A stretch of DNA of 54,347 nucleotides, from assembly GCA_043782485.1 (NCBI GenBank), contig JAYWAL010000153.1, forward strand, positions 1-54,347, in the 5' to 3' direction. Numbering within the stretch: position 1 is the stretch's first letter; every line of letters begins with the position of its first letter. This DNA is from JANXUC01 sp043782485 (lineage in GTDB: Bacteria > Acidobacteriota > Terriglobia > Terriglobales > Acidobacteriaceae). Shown here in pieces: positions 32,782 to 41,713 of this stretch. The position numbers and the translations under genes are program-made. The notes below the pieces were generated by a model. The model was not told the DNA's origin, did not search any database, and saw nothing but the letters and a program-made list of their open reading frames with translations.

Positions 32782-33198
32782 ATGCATATCGCGCCCTGGC
32801 TCATCTTTACGGTTCTCGCGTTGGGCGCTTTCGGAGTCGTAGGACTTCTGCAAAAGCTCTCGACGGATCTGGTCTCGGCGGAATCAGCGCTAGTCTGGCT
32901 GATAGCAGGCTTCGTCCTGCTGGAGCCCTTTGTTTACTCGGGCCCGTCCATGCTCCAGTATTCCGGGCGCGGCATCGCTTTCGTTTTTCTCTCGGGATCC
33001 CTTAACGCGCTGGGCAGCTGGGCCATTCTGGCGGCCATGAAGAATGGGGGGAAGGCCTCGGTGGTGGTGCCCTTGACCGCAGTGTACCCGATGGTGGTGT
33101 GTCTGGTTGCGCCTTTTGTCTTGCACGAGCACATTACCCACATGCAAGGGGCGGGTATCGCATGTGGCTTGGGCGCGATTTTTCTGCTGGCCCGATGA
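32782..33198 (+). CDS. half-size DMT/EamA-type membrane protein, second of a pair
   Basis: A 138-residue membrane protein with four to five helices and one EamA-type repeat (VPLTAVYPMVVCLVAPFVLHEHITHMQGAGIACGLGAIFLLAR at the end). It lies six bases behind the first half-size gene and differs enough from it to be an old duplicate. The helix before the ALSSWAI-type loop (SLNALGSWAILAAMKNGGKASVV) parallels the GVISGAGILCLLFAYRSGGNTSVV segment of its partner, which supports a common origin. Predicted partner in a heterodimeric transporter; substrate unknown. Confidence 0.78.
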   Translation: MHIAPWLIFTVLALGAFGVVGLLQKLSTDLVSAESALVWLIAGFVLLEPFVYSGPSMLQYSGRGIAFVFLSGSLNALGSWAILAAMKNGGKASVVVPLTAVYPMVVCLVAPFVLHEHITHMQGAGIACGLGAIFLLAR

Positions 33199-33241
33199 GT
33201 GTGCCGCCATCAATTCGAACGGAAGAGAGTGGAAGACGCTG

Positions 33242-34420
33242 ATGAAAGCAAAGACAAAAAAGCCTTCTGCAAGCGCAAGAGTGGCGCCACGAATTGTAGC
33301 GATGGAGCGATCCAAGCGCCCCGTCCGTATCGGCATCGTGGGCTGTGGCAACGTAATGGACGGCGCCTATATGCCGCTGATCCAGAAGCTCATCCACAAG
33401 GGCTTGGCAGAGGTTGTGGGTGTCTCGCACACGAGCCAGGCGCGCTGTCAGGCCATTCTCGACAAATGGGCGATTCCTACCTGCTACGCCAGCTACCGGG
33501 AACTGTGTCATGCGCCGGAAGTGGATCTGGTCATCATCCTTACGTCGATGAAGGAACACGGGGCCATCGCTGGCGAAGCCTTGCGGGCGGGCAAACACGT
33601 ACTGGTCGAAAAGCCCATGGCGGTGTCGCTCAAGGAAGCCAAGGGATTGGTGGACTTGGCGCGAAAGTCGCCGGGATACCTGGTATGCGCACCGTTTGTG
33701 ACGCTGAGCCAAACGTTTCAGGTCATTCGGGATCGCGTGGCGGCTGGCGATGTCGGCAAAGTCTGTTTGGCTCGCGCGCGCTATGGCTGGTCCGGCCCGG
33801 ATTGGGCGGATTGGTTCTATCGTCCAGGCAGCGGGCCGATTTTTGATCTGGCGGTGTACAGCATCACCAGCCTGACGGGAATCCTGGGGCCTGCAAAACG
33901 TGTGACCGCCATGACCGGCACGGCGCAGCCGACCCGCATGGTGAACGGGAAGCTTGTGAAAGTACAAGTGGAAGACAACGCGCAAATCCTGATCGACTTT
34001 GGCGGCGCGGTGTTCGCCGTGGTCACCTCCGGCTTTACCATGCAGAAGTACCGCTCCCCGGCGCTGGAGTTCTACGGCACGGCGGGCACGATACAAATGC
34101 TGGGCGACGACTGGGGACCGCAGGGCTACGAACTGTGGCAAAACAGCGTTGGAGCCTGGCAAACTTATGACGAGACCGAACCGCACTGGCAGTGGACGGC
34201 GGGGCTGGATCATCTGGTGGATTGCATCCAACGCGGGAGGCGGCCCGACCTACCAGCGGAACATGCCTACCACGTGCTGGAAATTATGCTGGCGGCGCAG
34301 GTTTCCGGACGAACCGGGCGGGCGCAGGAAATCAAGAGCACGTTCCGCTTGAACGCGCGGAAAGAAACGGCGGCGGACGCGGAAGCTGCGCACCGGATTC
34401 ACGACCGGACGCGCGAGTAG
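33242..34420 (+). CDS. Gfo/Idh/MocA-family dehydrogenase (cytosolic)
   Basis: A 392-residue NAD(P)-dependent oxidoreductase of the Gfo/Idh/MocA family. The Rossmann motif is GIVGCGNV at about 22-29 and the conserved EKPMAVS (catalytic Lys) at about 115. A C-terminal alpha/beta substrate domain follows with FDLAVYSIT, where the usual Asp/His pair sits. No export signal, unlike the relative at 43802-45154. ATG 33242 chosen because homology begins soon after it; an open frame continuing upstream overlaps the transporter gene. It sits 43 bases after the DMT pair and 14 before the ROK gene. It may reduce or oxidise a keto-sugar imported by the pair. Confidence 0.85.
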   Translation: MKAKTKKPSASARVAPRIVAMERSKRPVRIGIVGCGNVMDGAYMPLIQKLIHKGLAEVVGVSHTSQARCQAILDKWAIPTCYASYRELCHAPEVDLVIILTSMKEHGAIAGEALRAGKHVLVEKPMAVSLKEAKGLVDLARKSPGYLVCAPFVTLSQTFQVIRDRVAAGDVGKVCLARARYGWSGPDWADWFYRPGSGPIFDLAVYSITSLTGILGPAKRVTAMTGTAQPTRMVNGKLVKVQVEDNAQILIDFGGAVFAVVTSGFTMQKYRSPALEFYGTAGTIQMLGDDWGPQGYELWQNSVGAWQTYDETEPHWQWTAGLDHLVDCIQRGRRPDLPAEHAYHVLEIMLAAQVSGRTGRAQEIKSTFRLNARKETAADAEAAHRIHDRTRE

Positions 34421-34434
34421 CATCGAAAAGTCTT

Positions 34435-35370
34435 ATGCCATCCGACTCCAGCTTCGCGGGCGAGACCTGCGCCATTGGCATTGATCTTGGCGGAACGAAG
34501 ATTGCCGCGGGATTGGTGTCGTTTCCCTCGGCACGGATTCTGGCGAAGGAGGTTATTCCCACCCTGCCAGCGCGTGGCGGCGAAGCCGTCCTGGCGGACA
34601 CTGTGGCATTGGCTAGAAGGCTCAAAGATCAGGCCACCGGTCTTGGCGTCCGCGTGCTAGGGATCGGCGTGGGCATTGCTGAACTGGTGAACCTTCAGGG
34701 AGAAGTCACCAGCGAGTACCTGATCGGGTGGAAACCCTTGCCTGCTCGGGAAAAACTGTCGAAGATAGCACCCGCGTACATCGAATCGGATGCGCGTGCT
34801 CCGGCTTTGGCGGAGGCGCTTTTCGGGGCTGGCAGGCAATTCAAGAACTTTGTCTACGTGACGGTGGGGACGGGCATCAGCCACTGTCTTGTGCTGGATG
34901 GGCAGCCCTACGCCGGAGCGAATGGGCACGCCATCATCGCGGGGAGCGGTGTTCTAACCTGCGAATGCGAACAGTGTGGCGCGGTGCAAGAACAGGTGCT
35001 CGAGGAATATGCGGCCGGGCCGTCGCTGGTGGCGCGCTACAACCGGAGCGCCGGGGCCGCGATGACGACCGGACAGCAGGTAGCGGCAGCGGCGGCGGCG
35101 GGTGATGCGGTTGCCGAGCACGTGGTGCGGTCCGCAGGCCAGGCCTTGGGCAACAGTGTCGGGTTTCTGGTGAATGTGCTCGACCCCGAGGCGATCCTGG
35201 TGGGCGGCGGCCTAGGGCTGGCTTCGGGGCTGTATTGGGAAAGCTTTGTGGCCTCCACGCGTCGCCATATCTGGTCTGAGGTGTCGAAGGATATGCCTAT
35301 TCTGAAAGCCCAGTTAGGCTTTGATGCGGGCCTGATTGGGGCGGCCGCAGTGGTTTGGAAACGGGGCTAA
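34435..35370 (+). CDS. ROK-family protein with altered sugar-binding motif
   Basis: A 311-residue ROK-family (glucokinase/N-acetylhexosamine kinase-like) protein without a helix-turn-helix. The ATP loop IGIDLGGTKIAAGLV is intact at 14-28 and the catalytic Asp is present (Asp119, SDARAPALAE). The segment GANGHAIIAGSG (161-172) stands where active ROK kinases have GANGxAGExGH, so the sugar-binding Glu and His are not visible. The zinc motif is CECEQC (176-181) rather than C-x-C-G-x2-G-C. It may bind a different sugar or have lost kinase activity. Fourteen bases after the Gfo/Idh/MocA gene, last of the module. Confidence 0.8.
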   Translation: MPSDSSFAGETCAIGIDLGGTKIAAGLVSFPSARILAKEVIPTLPARGGEAVLADTVALARRLKDQATGLGVRVLGIGVGIAELVNLQGEVTSEYLIGWKPLPAREKLSKIAPAYIESDARAPALAEALFGAGRQFKNFVYVTVGTGISHCLVLDGQPYAGANGHAIIAGSGVLTCECEQCGAVQEQVLEEYAAGPSLVARYNRSAGAAMTTGQQVAAAAAAGDAVAEHVVRSAGQALGNSVGFLVNVLDPEAILVGGGLGLASGLYWESFVASTRRHIWSEVSKDMPILKAQLGFDAGLIGAAAVVWKRG

Positions 35371-35374
35371 TTAT

Positions 35375-35442
35375 GCCGAATGGGAACGGTCCCACGACCG
35401 TCGCTTGGTGAGGTAGACTAGGCGTAATGGGGGAGCTTCCCC
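35375..35442. promoter_or_regulatory. intergenic hairpins before the cytochrome operon
   Basis: ACGGTC-CCAC-GACCGT is a perfect six-base stem just after the ROK stop. A second GC-rich hairpin, GGGGGA with TTCCCC, lies about 40 bases further. Neither has a T-tract. They may end the upstream transcript or protect the leader of the cytochrome operon, whose ATG at 35465 follows CGGAAC. Confidence 0.35.
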
Positions 35443-35464
35443 GGACGAACACGGAACCCTTGCC

Positions 35465-38400
35465 ATGACCTACGGCCTACCTAAGGAAAAATCCGGCGTT
35501 TCGCGAAAACCCTGGGGAGCCCTGCGAATTGGGGCTCTGATGGTTGCCATTGGCGGGCTCGCTTGGCTGTCCTGGCCACATGCGCGTCCTCTGTTGGCGC
35601 AATGGTCGCAGAAGCCGGTGGATTTCAGCCGGGATGTTCAACCAATCCTGAATCAGAATTGCACTTCCTGCCACGGCGGCGTGCGCCAGAAAAATGGCGT
35701 GTCGTTTATCTTCCGCGAGGAAGCGCTGGGCACGGGCAAATCCGGACGACGGACGATCATTCCCGGGGATCCGGATGGGTCGGAGTTCATGGCACGCATT
35801 ACCTCGAACGACCCGGAAGCGCGCATGCCGTATCACGGGGCAGCCCTTCCGCCAGAGCAGGTTTCGTTGTTGCGCCGCTGGATCAAGGAGGGCGCGAAGT
35901 GGTCGGACTACTGGGCTTTTGTGCCTCCGAAAGCGCAGGCTTTACCGGAAGTGAAACGCGGAAATTGGGTACGGCAGCCACTGGATCGATTTATCCTGGC
36001 GCGGTTGGAACGAGAGTCGCTGCAACCTTCGGCTGAAGCCGATGCTGCCGCGCTTTTGCGCCGAGTCTCTTTGGATCTGACGGGCCTCCCTCCAACCGAG
36101 CAAGAGCAAGCCGCGTTTTTGGCGGACCACTCGCCGGACGCGTATGAGAAGCAAGTGGACCGGCTGTTGGCATCGTCCGCCTACGGTGAGCGCTGGGCCG
36201 CGATGTGGCTGGATTTGGCGCGCTACGCTGACTCGATGGGCTATGAGGCCGACAATTTGCGCCCGGGCGTTTGGCCATACCGGGATTGGGTGATCGACGC
36301 CTTCAATCACAACCTGCCCTACGACGAGTTTGTGACCAAGCAGCTCGCGGGCGACCTGCTGCCCAATGCCACGTTCGAAGATCGGATCGCCACCTCGTTC
36401 CATCGGCAGACGCCCAACAATCAGGAGGGCGGAACCGACGACGAGGAATTCCGCACCGTGGCGACGATGGACCGTGTGGCGACGACGTGGTCCGTGCTGA
36501 ACGGCGTGACCATGAATTGCGTGCAGTGCCATTCCCATCCCTATGATCCCATCCGACACGCGGATTATTACAAGTCGATGGCGTTTTTCAATATTTCGCG
36601 AGACGCGGATCGGGACGATGACTTCCCGACTCTGCGGGTTGCGAAAGATAAGGGGCACCACGCTGAGGTCGCGCAGATCCAGGGAGAGATTGCGCCTTTG
36701 CTGCATTCGGTGGTGAGTGCGGACCGCGATCTGGCGGACAAGACGGAATGGAAGCCAGCCCCCATTACATCCGCCCAAGCCAATGAAGCAATGGCATTAG
36801 AACAGAGACTGCCAGAAGATGAAGCCTATGTGTCGTTTCTCGAACAAGAGAAAGTACCAGCCAAGGTGAAGGCTGAAAGCATCCGCGGGCAGCTTAAATT
36901 TATCGAGCTGATCAAAAGGCGGCTGGCGGCTGCCAAGGCTCGCGGGCCGGTTAAGACATTCCATATTCGCGACGGTGAAGCTTGGACCGACCCTCACACG
37001 CCGCCGCAGTCCTATTTTGAGGTGACGGCTGCCAGCAGCGTGCCGGTGGTGACTGCGATCCGCGTGGAAGCGCCGCCCCTGGATGCGGAGAAGGCCCGAC
37101 ACACGCCAGAAGACGGCTTTTTTGCGGACCGCGTGGTTGCCTTTCTCGTGCGTCCGGATGGACAGAAGGAACGGATTACCTTCCGCTGCATGGTGCAGGA
37201 CTCGGAGGAAAACCTGGCCGTATCAGTAGCGGCTCCGTACGACGACATGACGGAGGAGCAGAAGAAGATCGAGAACGCCAAGAGGAAAGAAGTGGCCGAT
37301 GGCTTCGCTGCCAATCCCAAGCTGTTCAAGACCCGCTGGGTCGTGGGAGTTCCTGCCAAGCCGCTCCAGGTTTCGGAAAAGACTCACATTGAAGTGGCGC
37401 TCCAGCAGGGCCGGGAAATTGATACGCGGCCCGCGATTCTGCATCGCATTCGACTGACGGTGAGCGACGATCCCCGCTGGACTACGCGCGGCCAGGACCC
37501 AGCGCGTGTGCAGGCAATCGACCAACTCCGGCAACTGGAAACACGGCTCGCCAAGCTCCCCACGGTCAAGCTTCCGGTCATGTCTGACCAGGAGCCTTAC
37601 GAACGCCGCGCGACGCTGGAATTTGAGCGTGGCAATTTTTTGAATAAAGTTGGCCCGGACCTGACACCGGACGTACCTAAGATTTTTCCGAAACTTCCGG
37701 ACGGCGCGCCCCGCAACCGGCTGACGCTGGCCCAGTGGTTCTTCACGCCTGGGCAGCCGCTGACGGCGCGCGTTGCCGTCAACCGGTATTGGCAGGAGCT
37801 TTTCGGCACAGGCATCGTCGAGACTTTGGAGAACTTCGGCAGCGTAGGCGAGGGGCCGAGTCATCCGGAACTTCTCGACTGGCTGGCGCTCCATTTTCAG
37901 AACGATTTGCATTGGGACATGAAGGCGTTGCTCCGCGAGCTGGTGACCAGTGCCGCCTATCGTCAAAACGCGGCCACCACGCCGGAACTCGCCAAGAAAG
38001 ACCCCCGCAATCGCCTTCTCGCTCGTGGCCCCCAACAGCGGCTCAGCGCGGAAATGGTTCGCGATCAAGCGCTTCTGGCGAGTGGCCTGCTCAGCCGCGA
38101 GATGGGTGGGCCACCGGTGATGCCGCCGCAGCCGGCGGGTGTTTGGAACTCGGTCTACAACAGTGACAAGTGGATCAACGCCAAAGGCCCCAACCGCTAC
38201 CGTCGCGCCATCTATACGTTTGTGAAACGCACCAGCGGCTATCCCAGTTCGCTGATTTTTGATGCTTCCGACCGCGCGACAAGTCTGCCGCGGCGCATCG
38301 CCACCAACACCCCGTTACAAGCGCTGGTTACCCTGAATGACCCCGTGTATTCCGAAGCGGCGGCAGCCCTGGCGACCCGGGTGGTGAAAGAAGGGAATGG

Positions 38401-38659
38401 CGAGGAAACGCTGGATGCTCGCCTTACGCGGGAGGTCCGTCTGGTGCTTTCCCGTGATCCGGCACCTGAGGAATTGGCTGTACTGCGAGCCCTGTTTGAC
38501 AAGACGGTTTCGACACCGCGCACGCCAACTCTGAAGCTGGCGAGCTTCCAGGTGAACGCGCCGGTCAAGCGCAAGACCGTTGATCCGAAGAAGGAATTCG
38601 ATGGGCTGAAGACCGTGGCCAGCGTCCTGCTAAACCTGGACGCCGCTCTGAACAGGTAA
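35465..38659 (+). CDS. PSCyt1-DUF1549-DUF1553 (PSD1) haem-c protein
   Basis: A 1,064-residue protein of the Planctomycete-type cytochrome family. A single membrane anchor covers about 22-40. The PSCyt1 domain has its haem-c site Cys66-x2-Cys69-His70. DUF1549 follows (about 165-380: PLDRFILARLERE, ERWAAMWLDLARYADSMGYE) with a second Cys-x2-Cys-His in NCVQCHSHP. DUF1553 forms the C-terminus (LTLAQWFFTPGQPLTARVAVNRYWQELFG onwards). The mid region (380-720) is variable. Such proteins are always found beside DUF1501 partners, as here (seven bases). They are exported and thought to handle complex glycans, but the reaction is not established. First gene of a four-gene operon. Confidence 0.88.
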   Translation: MTYGLPKEKSGVSRKPWGALRIGALMVAIGGLAWLSWPHARPLLAQWSQKPVDFSRDVQPILNQNCTSCHGGVRQKNGVSFIFREEALGTGKSGRRTIIPGDPDGSEFMARITSNDPEARMPYHGAALPPEQVSLLRRWIKEGAKWSDYWAFVPPKAQALPEVKRGNWVRQPLDRFILARLERESLQPSAEADAAALLRRVSLDLTGLPPTEQEQAAFLADHSPDAYEKQVDRLLASSAYGERWAAMWLDLARYADSMGYEADNLRPGVWPYRDWVIDAFNHNLPYDEFVTKQLAGDLLPNATFEDRIATSFHRQTPNNQEGGTDDEEFRTVATMDRVATTWSVLNGVTMNCVQCHSHPYDPIRHADYYKSMAFFNISRDADRDDDFPTLRVAKDKGHHAEVAQIQGEIAPLLHSVVSADRDLADKTEWKPAPITSAQANEAMALEQRLPEDEAYVSFLEQEKVPAKVKAESIRGQLKFIELIKRRLAAAKARGPVKTFHIRDGEAWTDPHTPPQSYFEVTAASSVPVVTAIRVEAPPLDAEKARHTPEDGFFADRVVAFLVRPDGQKERITFRCMVQDSEENLAVSVAAPYDDMTEEQKKIENAKRKEVADGFAANPKLFKTRWVVGVPAKPLQVSEKTHIEVALQQGREIDTRPAILHRIRLTVSDDPRWTTRGQDPARVQAIDQLRQLETRLAKLPTVKLPVMSDQEPYERRATLEFERGNFLNKVGPDLTPDVPKIFPKLPDGAPRNRLTLAQWFFTPGQPLTARVAVNRYWQELFGTGIVETLENFGSVGEGPSHPELLDWLALHFQNDLHWDMKALLRELVTSAAYRQNAATTPELAKKDPRNRLLARGPQQRLSAEMVRDQALLASGLLSREMGGPPVMPPQPAGVWNSVYNSDKWINAKGPNRYRRAIYTFVKRTSGYPSSLIFDASDRATSLPRRIATNTPLQALVTLNDPVYSEAAAALATRVVKEGNGEETLDARLTREVRLVLSRDPAPEELAVLRALFDKTVSTPRTPTLKLASFQVNAPVKRKTVDPKKEFDGLKTVASVLLNLDAALNR

Positions 38660-38666
38660 AACCTCT

Positions 38667-40229
38667 ATGAAAGACCGCATATTCCACAATTCGAAGCCTA
38701 GCGACCTGAGCCTTGCCAGCGAGATCCATCCGGAGAGAGTGTTCGCCGACCTGCAAGCACAGACTCGGCGTCACTTTTTGCGCTCACTCACGGGCGGCGT
38801 GGGTGCCATGTTCCTCGGCTCGTTAGCGCCGAGCCTGGCCTCCGCCAACACCGTGGAACTGGCCAACGACGGCTCGCAACGCCTTGATTTCAAGAGAGAT
38901 CCTCGCAGTCCCCTGTCGACTTTGCCGCCCCAGTTCGCCGCCCGCGCCAAGCGCGTGATCTATCTGCACATGGCCGGCGCACCCAGCCAACTTGAGCTCT
39001 TCGAGCACAAGCCGGAACTTACCAAGCTCGATGGGCAGGATTGCCCGGCATCGTTTTTGGCGGGCAAGCGGTTCGCCTTCATCACGGGCGTTCCGAAGCT
39101 GATGGGGGCGCAATATCCGTTCCATCAAATTGGCCAGAGCGGACAATGGATTTCCGACCGACTTCCGCATCTGGAAAAGCATATTGATGATCTCTGCTTC
39201 ATCAAGTCCATGCGTACCGACCAGTTCAACCACGCGCCGGCGCAATTGCTGGTGCACACGGGAAATCCGCGGCTGGGCTACCCGTCGCTTGGCTCGTGGG
39301 TCGTCTATGGGCTCGGCAGTGAGAACCAGAACTTGCCTGGCTTTATCGTCCTCATCTCCGGCGGCAACACGCCCGATGGGGGCAAACAGCTGTGGGGCAC
39401 CGGCTTTCTTCCCAGTGTTTACCAGGGCGTCCAGTGCCGTTCGCATGGCGAACCCGTGCTTTACCTGAATAGCCCGAAAGACGTTAGCACACCCAAACGC
39501 CGCAACATGCTGGATGCCATCGACGAGTTAAACCAGCGCAACTATGCCGAGTTCGGCAACCCGGAAGCACTTACGCGAATTGCCCAATACGAAATGTCGT
39601 TCCGCATGCAAATGGATGCCACCGACGCAATGGACATCCACAAGGAGCCGGAGGCGGTTCGCACCCGTTACGGGTCGAAGGTGGGGGAGTCGAGTTTCGC
39701 CAATAATTGTCTGGTGGCGCGGCGGCTGGCCGAGCGTGGAGTGCGCTTTATTCAGCTCTATCACTGGGGCTGGGATAGCCACGGCTCCAGCGCGAATGAG
39801 GCTTTGAACGTTGGGTTTAAGAAGCGCTGCCTGGAAACCGACCAACCGATTGCCGCGCTGTTATCCGACCTGAAGGATCGCGGCATGTTGGAAGACACGC
39901 TCGTCGTATGGGGCGGAGAATTTGGCAGGACTTCGATGCGCGAAAACCGCAGCGGTCAAGTGATGGAGTTTACAGGCCGCGATCACAACCCTGGAGCCTT
40001 TACGATTTGGCTCGCGGGAGGCGGGGTGAAGCCGGGAATGACACACGGCCAAACCGACGAAATGGGCTACGAGATTGTGAAAGACCCCGTCGAAATCCGC
40101 GACCTCCATGCCTCCCTGCTCTATCTATTGGGCTTCGACCACCACAAACTCAACTTCCCGTTCCAGGGCCTTGATCAGAAGCTGACGGGCGTGAAGCCAG
40201 CTCGCGTGGTGTCGGAGATTCTGGCTTGA
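38667..40229 (+). CDS. DUF1501 protein, Tat-exported
   Basis: A 520-residue DUF1501 protein, a member of the alkaline-phosphatase/sulfatase-like fold group without a proven reaction. The twin-arginine signal is TRRHFLRSLTGG at about 34-50, preceded by a 33-residue N-terminal extension. Landmarks: RVIYLHMAGAPSQLELFEHKP, SWVVYGLGSENQNLPGFIVL, WGWDSHG and GGEFGRTS, where the metal-binding His/Asp and Glu residues sit. It couples to the haem-c protein upstream (seven bases) and the cytochrome-LRR fusion downstream (overlap of four bases, TTGA). Some relatives have been linked to sulfated-glycan use, so a sulfated or complex polysaccharide is a fair guess. Confidence 0.9.
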   Translation: MKDRIFHNSKPSDLSLASEIHPERVFADLQAQTRRHFLRSLTGGVGAMFLGSLAPSLASANTVELANDGSQRLDFKRDPRSPLSTLPPQFAARAKRVIYLHMAGAPSQLELFEHKPELTKLDGQDCPASFLAGKRFAFITGVPKLMGAQYPFHQIGQSGQWISDRLPHLEKHIDDLCFIKSMRTDQFNHAPAQLLVHTGNPRLGYPSLGSWVVYGLGSENQNLPGFIVLISGGNTPDGGKQLWGTGFLPSVYQGVQCRSHGEPVLYLNSPKDVSTPKRRNMLDAIDELNQRNYAEFGNPEALTRIAQYEMSFRMQMDATDAMDIHKEPEAVRTRYGSKVGESSFANNCLVARRLAERGVRFIQLYHWGWDSHGSSANEALNVGFKKRCLETDQPIAALLSDLKDRGMLEDTLVVWGGEFGRTSMRENRSGQVMEFTGRDHNPGAFTIWLAGGGVKPGMTHGQTDEMGYEIVKDPVEIRDLHASLLYLLGFDHHKLNFPFQGLDQKLTGVKPARVVSEILA

Positions 40230-41695
40230 GCTGGGTCAAAACTCGGATTGCTTCCGCTCGTGGGCTGTTCGGGCTGGTCGCACTGGCACCGATTCTGTTG
40301 CTGGCGGTTCTCTTACTGCTTGCGCCTCCAGATGGCGGTGAGCGGACCCAATTCTTACAGTTCGTGGGCCGTTTTCACCCAATTTCAGTTCACCTACCCA
40401 TCGCGTTACTGATGCTGATTCCGTTACTGGAATTGGCCGGACGAACTCGCTATTTTGCTTATTTGCTGGCTTCCATCGACTTCTTGCTGGGTACGGCTAC
40501 CCTTGGCGCGATCGGAGCGGCCATGCTGGGGTGGTCTCTAGGCAGAAACGGGGGCTATTCCGGGCCACTCGTCACGCAACACATGTGGGGAGGAGTCGCG
40601 GTGGCGGCGGCGGCCTGGCTCTGCTGGTTCCTGCGAGCACAAGCCGTAGCTGGCGGGCGACAGCGGCTTTATGTCCTAACGCTGCTCACCACAGTGGGAA
40701 TCGTTTCGTTCACCGGATATCGCGGAGGGCAGCTCTCTCAAGGCGAAAACCACTTAACGGAATTCATGCCCGAGCCTTTGCAATCGGTGTTGGGAGTCTC
40801 CGCCTCCGAACCGGTGGTCCATTCCGGTGCTGGCGGCCCTGAAACGTTCTTCGGCGCACGAATTCAGCCGCTTTTTGCCAACCACTGCACCAGTTGCCAC
40901 GGACGGAACAAACACAAGGGCAAGCTACGGTTGGATAGCTTCGACGCGCTCATGCGCGGCGGAAAGCACGGCGCGGTGGTGAAGGCTAACGAAACCAAGG
41001 CCAGCGAACTCTTTCGCCGCATTACGTTGCCCCCAACGGATGACGAGTTCATGCCCACTGACGGCAAGCGCCCGCTCAGCGCCAGTGACGTGAAGCTGAT
41101 TGAGCTGTGGATCACCTCGGGGGCTTCGGGGACGCAGGCAGTGGATGCGATCAAAGACCTTCCCGCCAGTTCGACCAGCCAGGTGGCGGAAGTGACGTTC
41201 GATGAAGTTGATTTGGAAGCCGTGGCGAAGCAGAGGGAAAGCTTGGCCGCCGTGGTCACACAACTCCAGCAACGTTTCCCTCGCCTGCTGGACTACCAAT
41301 CCCGTTCGTCAGCTGACCTGGTTATCAACGCTTCGCTGCTGGGGCTAAAGTTCGGCGACAACGAGCTGGCCGCGCTTGCCCCCCTGAGTGAACGCATCGT
41401 CGGCGCGGATCTTTCGAATACCGCCATCACAGACCGCTCCGCCGGAGCGCTGTCCACCATGAAGCACCTGCGCGAGCTGCGCCTGATGCACACCAAGATC
41501 TCGGATGCTACGGTTCAGGCCCTTGGGGGGCTGGATCAACTCGAGTCGCTGAGCCTTTTCGATACGCCGGTCACATCGGCGAACCTGCCCGTAGTCGCGC
41601 GGCTGCCGAAGTTGCGTCATGTCTATGTGGCGGGTACAAGAATTTCTCCGGATGCAACGTTGCCGCCGGAAATCAAAAGCAAGATTGTGTTCTGA
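40226..41695 (+). CDS. DUF2231 membrane - PSCyt1 haem-c - LRR fusion protein
   Basis: A 489-residue fusion. Residues 1-170 hold several membrane helices with RFHPISVHLPIALL (DUF2231-type, His pair). Residues about 205-300 form a PSCyt1 cytochrome domain with haem site Cys221-x2-Cys224-His225 and the family ending MPTDGKRPLSASDVKLIELWI. Residues about 365-480 are leucine-rich repeats (DLSNTAITDRSAGALSTMKHLRELRLMHTKISD). The start is TTG at 40226 within the DUF1501 stop, so the two are coupled. The His-bearing membrane part may carry haem b and pass electrons to the haem c; the repeats may bind a partner. The order of parts is what I can see; electron flow is inferred. Confidence 0.83.
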   Translation: MSWVKTRIASARGLFGLVALAPILLLAVLLLLAPPDGGERTQFLQFVGRFHPISVHLPIALLMLIPLLELAGRTRYFAYLLASIDFLLGTATLGAIGAAMLGWSLGRNGGYSGPLVTQHMWGGVAVAAAAWLCWFLRAQAVAGGRQRLYVLTLLTTVGIVSFTGYRGGQLSQGENHLTEFMPEPLQSVLGVSASEPVVHSGAGGPETFFGARIQPLFANHCTSCHGRNKHKGKLRLDSFDALMRGGKHGAVVKANETKASELFRRITLPPTDDEFMPTDGKRPLSASDVKLIELWITSGASGTQAVDAIKDLPASSTSQVAEVTFDEVDLEAVAKQRESLAAVVTQLQQRFPRLLDYQSRSSADLVINASLLGLKFGDNELAALAPLSERIVGADLSNTAITDRSAGALSTMKHLRELRLMHTKISDATVQALGGLDQLESLSLFDTPVTSANLPVVARLPKLRHVYVAGTRISPDATLPPEIKSKIVF

Positions 41696-41713
41696 TTCTC
41701 CCGGGAGGCTTCC

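Noticed and set aside
32338..33198. One EamA gene broken by a frameshift
   Set aside because: Both halves have their own start codon and stop, each ends in a complete repeat, and they are separated by a normal short gap, so two genes are more likely than a sequencing error, though this is not excluded.
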